From the NCBI RefSeq assembly GCF_000829455.1, contig NZ_JXAK01000040.1:1-64000 (forward strand): 64,000 nucleotides of DNA. Direction: 5' to 3'. Each line of letters opens with the position of its first letter. Positions within the stretch are counted from its first letter, which is position 1. The position numbers and the translations under genes are program-made. This DNA is from Gordoniibacillus kamchatkensis. GTDB taxonomy: Bacteria > Bacillota > Bacilli > Paenibacillales > NBRC-103111. The notes below the pieces were generated by a model. It saw nothing but the letters and a program-made list of their open reading frames with translations, ran no database searches and was not told the origin of the DNA. This document shows positions 45,763 to 54,150 of this stretch, piece after piece.

Positions 45763-46689
45763 TCAATTTAATATATCCCTATCGTATAAAGGATATAAAT
45801 ATCCTTCAATCTTTATCTTTATATCTTCTGATCTGTTCCATCGAATATTTCGTTTTGTTATAAGGCCGAACTCGTCATGAATTCCACGACGAAACTTTAC
45901 AATGGAGCCATACCAATTCATAATATCAAGCATTGAATGATTTAATCTCGCTGTAAAGTGTATCGCCCTTTTTCGTTTTTTTACCTTTACGCTTTGTATT
46001 TGACCGTCGTCAAGAAATAACATTAATCCAAGATGTGATTCAAATATTATTTGTTTAATCAAGTCCATTGATGTCTTAAAACTATGGAATGCAACGAGCA
46101 TCTTCATCTCTTCTTCATCATTTGCTAACCCAATCAATAACCTTCTACGACTTTTGCTAAAATGGTGTGATTGCTTTTCTATCTTCGATTCAAATTCATT
46201 AATTAACGGAGGTAATTCCATGTTAGAAGGATTCATATACTTTATTATTTCTTTAAAAATACCTGTTCTTGATACTACTACGTGTAAGTCTTGAATTGCT
46301 CGCCGTAGTTGCGGTGGGGTACTAAAGTCAGCAAATGATTTAGGAATTTTATTGGGAACAAATAATTCTTTTACAAAATTCTCCATCGATCTGCCAAAGG
46401 ATTCACATAATGAGCAAAAAGCCTTTGTTTCATCAGATTTATTAATCTCGTCAATTTGATTTTTTAATGGCAACGGAAGGTCATCTCTATTTGAATTGCC
46501 AACAATAATGCTTAATGAAGCAGGAAAGGCATAATAATGCAGCATTATTGTTCTCATTTTATTTAAACAATCCCAAGATTCATGGGAAAGCCGCGACTTA
46601 AGATTTTCATGTAATTGATAAAGCTCCTGTCCCTCCTTTATCCTCCGCAGGATCTGACCGAGCCGATAACTCGCTTCAGATAAATTCAT
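45763..46689 (-). CDS. Unknown protein, third gene of the AT-rich operon
   Basis: 308 residues, basic, largely helical, not recognised. Segments such as FCSLCESFGRSMENFVKELF, QLRRAIQDLHVVVSRTG and LMLFLDDGQIQSVKVKKRKR suggest a helical bundle followed by a small beta-rich C-terminus. ATG 46689 overlaps the stop of the preceding gene (ATGA), with AAGGGG upstream, so its translation is coupled. The conserved tight spacing of the three genes argues for one complex or pathway. Confidence 0.7.
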   Translation of the reverse strand: MNLSEASYRLGQILRRIKEGQELYQLHENLKSRLSHESWDCLNKMRTIMLHYYAFPASLSIIVGNSNRDDLPLPLKNQIDEINKSDETKAFCSLCESFGRSMENFVKELFVPNKIPKSFADFSTPPQLRRAIQDLHVVVSRTGIFKEIIKYMNPSNMELPPLINEFESKIEKQSHHFSKSRRRLLIGLANDEEEMKMLVAFHSFKTSMDLIKQIIFESHLGLMLFLDDGQIQSVKVKKRKRAIHFTARLNHSMLDIMNWYGSIVKFRRGIHDEFGLITKRNIRWNRSEDIKIKIEGYLYPLYDRDILN

Positions 46690-47804
46690 TCATTTAACCC
46701 CTTTATAGATTTTAATTTATGTGCAGTTATTAACCCTATAGCATTATTTAACTTCCAAACGTCAATCAATTTTAAAGCCTCACTTGACTTACCATGGACA
46801 ACTTCATTTCTTAGAGTCCTCGCATTTTTTATTCTCATTATATCCTCCTCAGCAATAGGTACATTTAATCTTTGTATTAAACTACGCATCTTCGATAACA
46901 ACGGAGCGTCAGTAAGGGCATGTGACAATTTCTGTTTAAGCTGTTGAATTATTAATTTTTTTTCTTTTTCATCTCCAATATAAATTTCATTTAACGCCTC
47001 TAATGATGCTCTAATTATCGATTCTTGATAATTTGGCGATATTAATGGTGGAGCTGATTCGCCGGCAATAACAAATTCAAGTGCAATAATTGCATATATT
47101 ATTTGGTCTTCAGCATTATCGGCATCCCAACTTCTTCTAAGCCATTTTAAAGCACTAAACAAAGACTCAATTTTCTTATTTTTATTATCAGCCAATTCAA
47201 AAAATAGTGATTCATACCATTCTAATAAGGATAACTTGCTATTAAAATTATCATCTAATACAAGAGCCTCAGGCTCTATTATTTTATCGGTATTTGTTGC
47301 AATATACTCTCCTGTGAAATTATCCTCTATATAAAACCAAGAACTCAATTCGGGCTTTGGTGTAAGTTCATCTCTTTTCCAATATTGTACCTTATCTGTT
47401 GTCGAAAAACCCTGAAACAAAGTATCTGATCGTACTAGATGCATTAGAACATCTAGTGATTGTTGAATTTGTATTTTGGCAATATTATAGGCGTCATATA
47501 TATTATCATTTTCAATATGAATAATAGCTAAAGTATTATCCTTGAAAATGTGGGCATCATCTTCAAGTAACTTATAAATATTTTCCAATTCACGAGTATT
47601 TTGACCAGAGGGAGTTAATGTTACGTTAGCTAAGCCAATTGAGCTTTTTAAGACTAATTTATAAATTGGCACCATCACCGTAAACACTCGTTCACTTTTA
47701 TTAAATCCCTCTATATTGATTTTTTCATCGCTTAGTCCAGAATTTCGCATAATAAAATATGCAAGATTTAAAGGACTAACTCTTTTTGCGACTAACCGGC
47801 TCAT
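46686..47804 (-). CDS. Unknown protein with a HEPN-like C-terminal motif, second gene of the AT-rich operon
   Basis: 372 residues. The C-terminal ~130 residues contain NARTLRNEVVHGKS: R332 and H337 form the R-x4-H signature of HEPN and Apea-like HEPN ribonuclease domains, preceded by helices around EFVIAGESAP. The N-terminal ~200 residues are not recognised. HEPN domains usually cut RNA in toxin-antitoxin, abortive-infection and CRISPR-associated systems. Its start lies 29 bases inside the preceding gene and has no RBS of its own, so it depends on coupling. Confidence 0.72.
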   Translation of the reverse strand: MSRLVAKRVSPLNLAYFIMRNSGLSDEKINIEGFNKSERVFTVMVPIYKLVLKSSIGLANVTLTPSGQNTRELENIYKLLEDDAHIFKDNTLAIIHIENDNIYDAYNIAKIQIQQSLDVLMHLVRSDTLFQGFSTTDKVQYWKRDELTPKPELSSWFYIEDNFTGEYIATNTDKIIEPEALVLDDNFNSKLSLLEWYESLFFELADNKNKKIESLFSALKWLRRSWDADNAEDQIIYAIIALEFVIAGESAPPLISPNYQESIIRASLEALNEIYIGDEKEKKLIIQQLKQKLSHALTDAPLLSKMRSLIQRLNVPIAEEDIMRIKNARTLRNEVVHGKSSEALKLIDVWKLNNAIGLITAHKLKSIKGLNE

Positions 47805-48525
47805 TTTTGCTTTTTTTTAAATCATAAACCATGGATTCAATATTAAATTTTACGACCGCTTTATCTATTAGAAACATATTGGTACAAATACCTGAATACT
47901 CTAAGTTAAAACCATCACCGTAGTCAATATAGATTTTCACGTCATCTAACAAATGCATTTTTTTAAAATTTTCAGTATTTCCCATCTCCATAAAAATATT
48001 TATCTTGTCATCACTGCCTTTATACCCGACAAATTCAAACACTAATGGTTCGAAAACTAGGGATGAAAAGTCTATTTTTAAACTCCATAATTCAGACTTA
48101 TGCTCATCTCCTGAGTTGTTTAACAATACAGATATTTTATCAGTAAGTTCAAAATGAACGTCGCTGCCTACTGCAATCTTAGAATTAATTTGTTGCAACC
48201 TTTCTTTCGCTTCCTGAATCTCAATAGCCGTTAATGGCTGAGTATCGTCTGAAGAATCTGCAAGTTTCTCCATTAATAAATCAAAGGATGTAAACACCTG
48301 TTCTAATGTCAAATGCTCAATTCTTCTTAACCTTTGGCTATAACCAACAAACATATACTTATCACTATTTTTGTAATCTTCATTAAATGGAGCGATAACT
48401 ATTACTTGATCAGTACTCAAACCCTGAACATGGCAAATTATTTGGTAAATTATTGAAGAATTTATAAATGGGCCAATTGGTATACTCACTCGATTAAATT
48501 GTGAAGCTAATAGAAGATTCGACAT
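47776..48525 (-). CDS. Unknown protein, first gene of the AT-rich operon
   Basis: 249 residues, not recognised. Beta-rich segments (IIYQIICHVQG, DQVIVIAPFNEDY, YMFVGYSQRLRRIEHLTLEQVF) suggest a globular N-terminus, and a second part has FSSLVFEPLVFEFVGYKG. The C-terminus is Lys-rich. I chose ATG 48525, nine bases after GGAG, over an upstream ATG at 48540 that contains the RBS. It overlaps the HEPN-like gene by 29 bases. Codon use is far more AT-rich than the chromosome. Confidence 0.68.
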   Translation of the reverse strand: MSNLLLASQFNRVSIPIGPFINSSIIYQIICHVQGLSTDQVIVIAPFNEDYKNSDKYMFVGYSQRLRRIEHLTLEQVFTSFDLLMEKLADSSDDTQPLTAIEIQEAKERLQQINSKIAVGSDVHFELTDKISVLLNNSGDEHKSELWSLKIDFSSLVFEPLVFEFVGYKGSDDKINIFMEMGNTENFKKMHLLDDVKIYIDYGDGFNLEYSGICTNMFLIDKAVVKFNIESMVYDLKKSKNEPVSRKKS

Positions 48526-48632
48526 TTGTATATACTCCATATGATAAAGTAAAATGTATAAGTTAGACTATATTCATGTTTATTGCCACTGGACTTCAAA
48601 ACCCTTACAATACAGATACTTCCGAAATTGAA

Positions 48633-48666
48633 CTACGGGTTTCTACGGGTTTCTACGGGTTTCTAC
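48633..48666. repeat. 10-bp tandem repeat
   Basis: CTACGGGTTT is repeated a little over three times without mismatch. It forms the 3' boundary of the nuclease pseudogene and may mark a slippage or deletion junction. Confidence 0.8.
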
Positions 48667-49097
48667 TATATCTCCGACAATGCCACCCACGAATTGAAAT
48701 ACTTCGACCGAATACCTTCTTTTGCATGAACAACGCCGCTCAATTTGCCATTAAAATCATCCAGCGGCACCTCGGCGAAACAATCATCTTTGTGATTGTA
48801 TCCGACGATTATATCGACTTCCGTTCGATTGTACCCTTTCTTCTCACCGCTGACAGGATTAAGCGAGTATGCTTCAAGCACATACACAGGATATGGCAAC
48901 GGTGAATTTTTATAAGCGGAATCTCGTTTCAAACTCTTAACTTGAATTTTAATGAACCGCCCATCCTTTTCCGCTACAAGATCATATCTGCTTGCACCTG
49001 ACAGCGGTCGACTGACAGTTTATCCTAGCAACATCAATTTGCCTGCAATAACGACTTCACGTGCATCAGCCAGATATTGATGACCCGGATCATTCAT
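48666..49097 (-). pseudogene. PD-(D/E)XK-type nuclease with an in-frame stop
   Basis: ATG 49097 opens MNDPGHQYLADAREVVIAGKLMLLG, then TAA at 49020-49022. The same frame continues TVSRPLSGASRYDLVAEKDGRFIKIQVKSLKR to a stop at 48666. SRYDLVAE..FIKIQVK is the active-site pattern of group I intron-associated-like PD-(D/E)XK nucleases, where the stop replaces an expected Tyr or Trp. No frame change is needed; a single base made the stop. The C-terminus ends inside the 10-bp tandem repeat, so it may be cut short as well. Confidence 0.65.
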
Positions 49098-49150
49098 TTA
49101 TTTGATGTTCTCCCTGAATTCGTTTACCCGCGTCCATATTCATTACTCCT

Positions 49151-49903
49151 CTAAACAACTGTTTCGATTTTTCCAATATACAGTGGAATATTCGATGGCA
49201 CCCTGGAATTGCCGGGCATATAAAATGGACCGGATAGTTTGCCAACGCTTATTGATTGCCGACTATCCGATAGCAAAGCTATAAAAGCCTCTAAATCCAG
49301 TTCATTATTCTTTGCTTTATCCGTCTTACCTGTTGCCGGAATGAACTCATGTATTATAAAAACTGCCTGTGTCGCCTGCTGATTTAAGGCCTCGATAAGC
49401 GTTCCGGCGACAGCGTGAACTAGTTGGTATCGAAGTGTGGATACTTCGGTGTGGCCAAATAACCCCATTGCCAGTTGACGAATTCGGTCGGGAACACGGC
49501 TTCGTGGGTTGGACTTCAGACTAGATTGAACGTAATCACCAATTACTTCCCCAAACGGCTCGTCCGCTTTTGCTTCAATCGATATTAAAACACGGTTATC
49601 CCGTGTGTTTCCAAGCAGAATCATATCATGGATACGTCCGCTCCCCTTGAAATCGTCGAGTTTGGTCTCTTTCTCGGGAATTCCAGTCTCCATCTGAAAA
49701 CAATTTGTAGTGGGGTGTGATTGGAGAATCGCTGTCAACTCGGCAGGCATTTGTGCTTTACCTGTTCTGAACCATGATTTGGCTAGTTCTTTGGCACTTC
49801 TTCCATGCCGCCATTGAAGCTCTTTTTTGGCTGGCGGAGAGTAGCGAAGCCAATCATCCGTATTAGCAATGATATTGCCATCGGCAGAATGGATAGTAAT
49901 CAT
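49151..49903 (-). CDS. Putative PD-(D/E)XK nuclease-like protein
   Basis: 250 residues. The middle has GRIHDMILLGNTRDNRVLISIEAKADEPFGE, whose Asp and E-x-K match a PD-(D/E)XK active site. The N-terminal part has PAKKELQWRHGRSAKELAKSWF and the C-terminus is rich in Ser, Asn and Pro. It lies directly downstream of a NotI-like restriction pair and next to a nuclease pseudogene, so a defence role is likely. I recall similar proteins filed under DUF6946, which is unverified. Confidence 0.6.
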   Translation of the reverse strand: MITIHSADGNIIANTDDWLRYSPPAKKELQWRHGRSAKELAKSWFRTGKAQMPAELTAILQSHPTTNCFQMETGIPEKETKLDDFKGSGRIHDMILLGNTRDNRVLISIEAKADEPFGEVIGDYVQSSLKSNPRSRVPDRIRQLAMGLFGHTEVSTLRYQLVHAVAGTLIEALNQQATQAVFIIHEFIPATGKTDKAKNNELDLEAFIALLSDSRQSISVGKLSGPFYMPGNSRVPSNIPLYIGKIETVV

Positions 49904-49982
49904 GACTTAGCCCCCTTATCAAATAATGCTTTCGTATAGCGGAAAGAGGAGGCCAAAGACCTCCCCAACATCTCGTATTTCA

Positions 49983-50810
49983 CTAAAGTTGACGCTTGAT
50001 CGCCTCAACAAACTGCTCACGGTCAGGCGGGGTTTCATATACAACCGCGTTCATCAAGACACTGTGTTCAGTTCCGACAACTTCTTTCAATTTCAATCGA
50101 TAGTAACCTTCCTCATCCTTTTCAGAAGTATCTAGCGAGTATGACATAAAGACAATACTCGTATTCTCGTCTTTCGGATTAGTTGCCGCAAATCTAACCC
50201 TTTCCCTTATGCTTTCCAGAAGGAAGTCCTGTACAACTGCAACAATTTTCTTTCTCCAAGTTGAATGAAAGTAACCCTTCTTAATAAGTTGTGTAAGATA
50301 CCTCTTATGGACGTTAGCTGTATTAAAATTGTATTTCGGCGGTCTTTCCATGACTACTTGGCTAATGTGATCGGTATATGCGTCCGATACACTGCCTGTA
50401 ATGTCAATAGCTTGCAATTCGACAGATACAAACTTATCAAGAACCGGGAGAGTTGAAGTGTCGCATACAACCATATCTACGTTCCCGATCTTGCCCATTT
50501 TTATCTCTCGGACAGCCTCAATCTTCTCACGATCATACGGACCAACCCAAACATGTTCAAGTATATCTCCAACGATGTCTGCTGTAAAAAACCTTTTCGG
50601 ACAAACAATTACTGGTCTGCTTGGAACACGATTAACACCCGAACCGCTCTGCTTCCATAAAGTACAGACTGGAAATGGGTCTCTCGTGTTATGGCCCCTT
50701 TTTACACACCGTTCACTAATGAAAGGGCAAATGTAATCAGCGTTTACCGGCTCATGCATTTCATCTGCAGGACATCCAAGTATCTCTACAAAAACATCAG
50801 TGGACTTCAA
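49983..50810 (-). CDS. NotI-family type II restriction endonuclease
   Basis: 275 residues. The N-terminus has the metal-binding Cys set of NotI-like enzymes: ILGCPADEM, DYICPFISERCVKRG, PVCTLW and VCPKRFF. The PD-(D/E)XK region follows as GNVDMVVCDTS..FVSVELQAIDITG. Its gene overlaps the methyltransferase by 14 bases, as expected for a restriction-modification pair. NotI itself cuts GCGGCCGC; the site of this enzyme is not readable from sequence. Confidence 0.78.
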   Translation of the reverse strand: MKSTDVFVEILGCPADEMHEPVNADYICPFISERCVKRGHNTRDPFPVCTLWKQSGSGVNRVPSRPVIVCPKRFFTADIVGDILEHVWVGPYDREKIEAVREIKMGKIGNVDMVVCDTSTLPVLDKFVSVELQAIDITGSVSDAYTDHISQVVMERPPKYNFNTANVHKRYLTQLIKKGYFHSTWRKKIVAVVQDFLLESIRERVRFAATNPKDENTSIVFMSYSLDTSEKDEEGYYRLKLKEVVGTEHSVLMNAVVYETPPDREQFVEAIKRQL

Positions 50811-51936
50811 TCAATTTCTCCTCCGAAGCGGCCTCATGTTCGTTCATCACATTGATGATTTCCATTGCAACGGCTCTTGCAAGCAATGGAGGAACAGCAT
50901 TGCCTACTTGTTTATATTGTTCGGCTTTAGGTCCAAGAAATCTGAATTTATCCGGGAAAGATTGAAACCTCGCCGCTTCCCTTACCGATATGACCCGATC
51001 TTGCGTTGGATGGAAATACGCTCCCCAGTGAGGGTCACACTTGGTTAAAATCGTACTACTGAGCCCTTGGAGCGACAGTCTGCCATACCGCTTGGTGTGA
51101 TCAGAACGTTTTGCCTTTTTCATTCCGGCAGGCAGTAAATCAACAGGAATGTCTCTCCAGCTTCCACCCTGTTTGATGTACGATAACCGCTTGATGTTAA
51201 TATCACTAAGGTTCGGAGAAGTATGATTAAACACCATCAGCGATCCGTCTCTTACGTAACGCTGGTATTCGCATACTCTTTCCTGAGTGTAATCCATTTC
51301 GTCTGCTCCGCCATTCACTCCGATTTCCGGCAAATCCATAATTGCTTGCTCTACATTTACAAAGGGACGGTTCACTCCATCATGTGATGGCTCAGGAAAC
51401 CGGATGGGCAAGCCAAGCCTGTTCCCTATAAAAATAATACGTCTTCTTTCCTGAGGGACGCCGTACTCCTCCGCTTTCAAAGTCTTGCATTCAACTTCGT
51501 ACCCCAATTCAGTTAAAGAGCGTATAATTTCCTTAATCGCCAATCCGCCTTCAACCGAACTCATTCCGGTGACATTCTCCATAACAATCCACTTTGGATA
51601 CAAACCTTCGACGATTCTGATGTACTCTCTAAAGAGCCCGGAACGTTCGTCATGCATGCCCCGTTGATGATTATACACACTGAATGCCTGGCACGGAGGA
51701 CCGCCCGCAAGACAGAAAAGCTCCCCTCTCTTCAATCCAGTCCGTTTCAAAATATCTTCTGCTTGAATATCTTGAATCGGCCCATCAAAAAAGATCGTTT
51801 CAGGATGGTTATGTTTGTATGTAGTAGCCGCGTGATCGTCAAAATCATTTGCCGCAAGAATCGTAAATCCTGCTTGTCTTAAACCTTCCGAGAGGCCTCC
51901 TGCTCCGGCAAATAAATCAACGCATGTGTAAACCAT
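50797..51936 (-). CDS. DNA cytosine-5 methyltransferase
   Basis: 379 residues. Motif I is DLFAGAGGLSEGL (SAM binding), motif IV GGPPCQAFS with the catalytic Cys, motif VI ENV, motif VIII QERRRIIFIG, and motifs IX-X lie at the C-terminus (GNAVPPLLARAVA). It should protect the sites cut by the NotI-like enzyme encoded downstream. GAGGTG lies 7 bases before ATG 51936; an earlier in-frame ATG lacks spacing to an RBS. Confidence 0.93.
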   Translation of the reverse strand: MVYTCVDLFAGAGGLSEGLRQAGFTILAANDFDDHAATTYKHNHPETIFFDGPIQDIQAEDILKRTGLKRGELFCLAGGPPCQAFSVYNHQRGMHDERSGLFREYIRIVEGLYPKWIVMENVTGMSSVEGGLAIKEIIRSLTELGYEVECKTLKAEEYGVPQERRRIIFIGNRLGLPIRFPEPSHDGVNRPFVNVEQAIMDLPEIGVNGGADEMDYTQERVCEYQRYVRDGSLMVFNHTSPNLSDINIKRLSYIKQGGSWRDIPVDLLPAGMKKAKRSDHTKRYGRLSLQGLSSTILTKCDPHWGAYFHPTQDRVISVREAARFQSFPDKFRFLGPKAEQYKQVGNAVPPLLARAVAMEIINVMNEHEAASEEKLIEVH

Positions 51937-52130
51937 AATCCAGCACCTCACTAATTTGTTTTATTATTCGACATGAAATTGCCAAATCCTTCACCGAGTT
52001 GATGAAATCATTATACCAAACATTTGTTCGTGATTATAGATAGCAAAAAAGGGGCCTCGCCCCTAAAGTGGATTAGTCTGCCTCTACTTATTTTCTTAGT
52101 TTACCCTATCAATAGATACGGCGATCTGTA

Positions 52131-52168
52131 TCTGTGGTCACAACAATGGTCACAAAACCCCCGAAAAC
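52131..52168. repeat. Right arm-type repeats (GGTCAC)
   Basis: TCTGTGGTCACAA at 52131-52143 and ATGGTCACAAAACCC..GAAAAC at 52146-52168 match the left-end blocks at 24939-24951 and 24980-25001, in the same orientation. Confidence 0.65.
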
Positions 52169-52270
52169 AGCCGGAAACCTACGGATACATAAAAACAGAG
52201 TGATGCCCGAAAACCCTTATAGGAGTAGGCTTCCGGGCATTTTGAGATACGCGAGGACAGTACATCTCCA

Positions 52271-52308
52271 CACTGGCAGCGATGAGGCCAGGGGTTCCAC
52301 CAAACCTG
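52271..52308 (+). repeat. Degenerate tRNA-Ala 3' part (attR)
   Basis: CACTGGCAG matches the anticodon loop at 24753-24761, followed at similar spacing by GGCCAGGGGTTC and CCACCAAA, which resemble the T arm and CCA end. It marks the likely right end of the element. Confidence 0.55.
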
Positions 52309-52435
52309 TTCAGTTAACGGCTGTGAAGCCAATGGGCCAGTTCGATTTTTGGGTAATCATTTCTAGGATGTTGCAACGTAGACGCGGGTATGTTAAGATC
52401 GTGCTGACACTTAACGATTGGAGTTGAAGAGGATA

Positions 52436-52613
52436 ATGTAATATTTCTTGCCACTTTTTTAAAGAATAAAGCAGCATTTGTTTTATTCTTTATTGGCAAG
52501 AAAGTTACCTTATTCTTTTCACTCAGAAAATATATCTTTTTCATACCCTGTACCGGGATGGATTTGCCGTATTTTTGAGCTGCAAGAAAGGTAACTTTCT
52601 TGTAGCTCTTTTT
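52436..52613 (+). promoter_or_regulatory. Transcription attenuator of the lsa-type gene
   Basis: GAGCTGCAAGAAAG pairs with CTTTCTTGTAGCTC (52577-52607), followed by six T: a strong terminator 27 bases before the gene. The upstream segment CAAGAAAGTTACC (52497-52509) is exactly complementary to GGTAACTTTCTTG (52590-52602) and can form an antiterminator. AAAGAATAAA (52461-52470) can pair with TTTATTCTTT (52482-52491), which would sequester the region upstream. A start-stop pair ATGTAA with the RBS GAAGAGG lies at 52436-52441 and could hold a stalled ribosome. Confidence 0.78.
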
Positions 52614-52640
52614 TATTTTCACAAAGGAGGTTGCAGACAC

Positions 52641-54137
52641 ATGTCATTGATCAAGGTAACGAACCTGACGTTTGCTTATGACGGCAGTTACGACAACATC
52701 TTTGAGAATGTAAGCTTTCAAATCGATACCGACTGGAAATTGGGCTTTACGGGGAGAAACGGCCGGGGCAAGACCACGTTTCTCCATCTGCTGCTCGGTA
52801 AGTACGAATACAGCGGAACGATTTCGGCGGGCGTCAGCTTTGAGTACTTCCCATTCCATGTTGAACACAAAGAGAACCATACCGTCGACGTCGTCGCCGA
52901 CATCTATCCGGAATTTGAGCACTGGCAGCTCCTTCGTGAGCTTTCGCTGCTGAATGTGTCGGAGGACGTGTTGTACCGGCCGTTCGAATCGTTGTCGAGC
53001 GGAGAACAAACGAAGGTGCTGCTGGCGGCCCTGTTTTTGAAGGAAAACCGTTTTTTGCTCATTGACGAGCCGACCAACCATTTGGACCTGCATGCTCGGA
53101 AGCTGGTCAGCGATTATTTGAACGACAAGCGCGGGTTTATTTTGGTGTCGCACGACCGGGCGTTTCTCGACAACTGCGTGGACCACGTTCTTTCGATCAA
53201 CAAGACGAATATCGAAATCCAGAAGGGAAATTTTTCCGATTGGTGGGAGAACAAGCAGCGGCAGGACAACTTTGAGATGGCCGAGAACGAAAAGCTGAGG
53301 AAGGACATCAAGCGGCTGTCCGAAGCTGCCAAGCGGACGAGCAACTGGTCGCACGAAGTGGAAAAAACAAAAAACGGTACCCGCAACTCCGGCTCCAAGG
53401 TCGATAAAGGGTACATCGGTCACAAGGCCGCCAAAATGATGAAGAGGTCCAAATCGATCGAGCAAAGACAGCAATCCGCGATCGAGGAAAGATCCCAGCT
53501 GCTTCACAACGTTGAAAGCTCGGAAAGCCTGAAAATATTTCAGTTGGCGTATCACAAACAGCAATTAGTCGAGCTTGACCGCGTTTCGATTCATTACGGC
53601 GAGAGGAACGTTTGCCGCGACGTCAGCTTTACTGTGGAGCAAGGAGACCGCATTGCGCTCTCCGGTCCGAACGGCTCAGGCAAATCCAGCTTGCTCAAAC
53701 TGATTTGCGGCGAGGAAATTCCTTATTCCGGCACTTTTCGAAAAGGGAGCCAGTTGAAAATATCCTACGTTTCGCAGGACACCTCACACTTGCAGGGCAA
53801 TTTATCGGAATTCGCCAGAAACAGCGGAATTGACGAAAGCTTGTTCAAATCGATATTGAGGAAATTCGATTTTTCGCGGTTGCAATTCGAAAAAGACATC
53901 GCTTCTTTTAGCGGCGGTCAGAAGAAGAAGGTGCTAATCGCGAAAAGCCTCTGCGAGCGGGTTCATTTGCACGTTTGGGACGAACCGCTCAATTTTGTCG
54001 ACGTCATTTCCCGGATGCAAATCGAAGAACTGCTGTTGGAGCATTCTCCGACCATCCTTTTTGTGGAGCATGACAGCGAGTTTTGCAAGCACATCGCGAC
54101 AAAGGTTGTAGAACTGAAAGAGATCAACCATTTCTAG
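52641..54137 (+). CDS. Lsa-type ABC-F ribosomal protection protein
   Basis: 498 residues, two ATPase domains and no membrane segment. Domain 1 has Walker A GRNGRGKTT, signature LSSGEQTKV and Walker B IDEPTNHLD. Domain 2 has GPNGSGKSS, FSGGQKKKV and the atypical WDEPLNFVD, which is typical of Lsa and Vga-like ABC-F proteins. The N-terminus (MSLIKVTNLTFAYDGSYDNIFENVSF) also fits Lsa. These proteins displace lincosamides, streptogramin A and pleuromutilins from the ribosome. The RBS AAAGGAGG precedes ATG 52641. It is controlled by the attenuator at 52436-52613. Confidence 0.87.
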   Translation: MSLIKVTNLTFAYDGSYDNIFENVSFQIDTDWKLGFTGRNGRGKTTFLHLLLGKYEYSGTISAGVSFEYFPFHVEHKENHTVDVVADIYPEFEHWQLLRELSLLNVSEDVLYRPFESLSSGEQTKVLLAALFLKENRFLLIDEPTNHLDLHARKLVSDYLNDKRGFILVSHDRAFLDNCVDHVLSINKTNIEIQKGNFSDWWENKQRQDNFEMAENEKLRKDIKRLSEAAKRTSNWSHEVEKTKNGTRNSGSKVDKGYIGHKAAKMMKRSKSIEQRQQSAIEERSQLLHNVESSESLKIFQLAYHKQQLVELDRVSIHYGERNVCRDVSFTVEQGDRIALSGPNGSGKSSLLKLICGEEIPYSGTFRKGSQLKISYVSQDTSHLQGNLSEFARNSGIDESLFKSILRKFDFSRLQFEKDIASFSGGQKKKVLIAKSLCERVHLHVWDEPLNFVDVISRMQIEELLLEHSPTILFVEHDSEFCKHIATKVVELKEINHF

Positions 54138-54150
54138 GAGGATGAAAGCG

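Larger units (their letters stand above)
24753..52308. mobile_element. Integrative element in tRNA-Ala with rolling-circle-type Rep
   Basis: The left end is the tRNA-Ala gene plus a tyrosine integrase; a degenerate copy of the tRNA 3' part (CACTGGCAG, GGCCAGGGGTTC, CCACCAAA) lies at 52271-52304. Integrase-proximal repeats built on TGGTCAC occur at 24929-25001 and 52131-52168. Gene content is int, xis, repressor, gene II/X-like rep, radC-like, ardA, surface cargo and defence genes. Base composition is clearly lower in GC than both flanks, very AT-rich from 38.5 to 48.6 kb. No conjugation genes are seen. The exact right boundary is inferred. Confidence 0.78.
51937..52435. other. Right end of the element, no genes seen
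   Basis: AGGGGC/GCCCCT with a flanking A-run at about 52044-52063 could terminate leftward transcription. The arm-type repeats (52131-52168), a CGGGCAT hairpin (52203-52240) and the degenerate tRNA 3' part (52271-52308) follow. No RBS-supported frame is visible. Confidence 0.55.

Noticed and set aside
48633-48666. Possible CRISPR or iteron array
   Set aside because: The repeat is 10 bp, directly tandem and without spacers, with just over three units.
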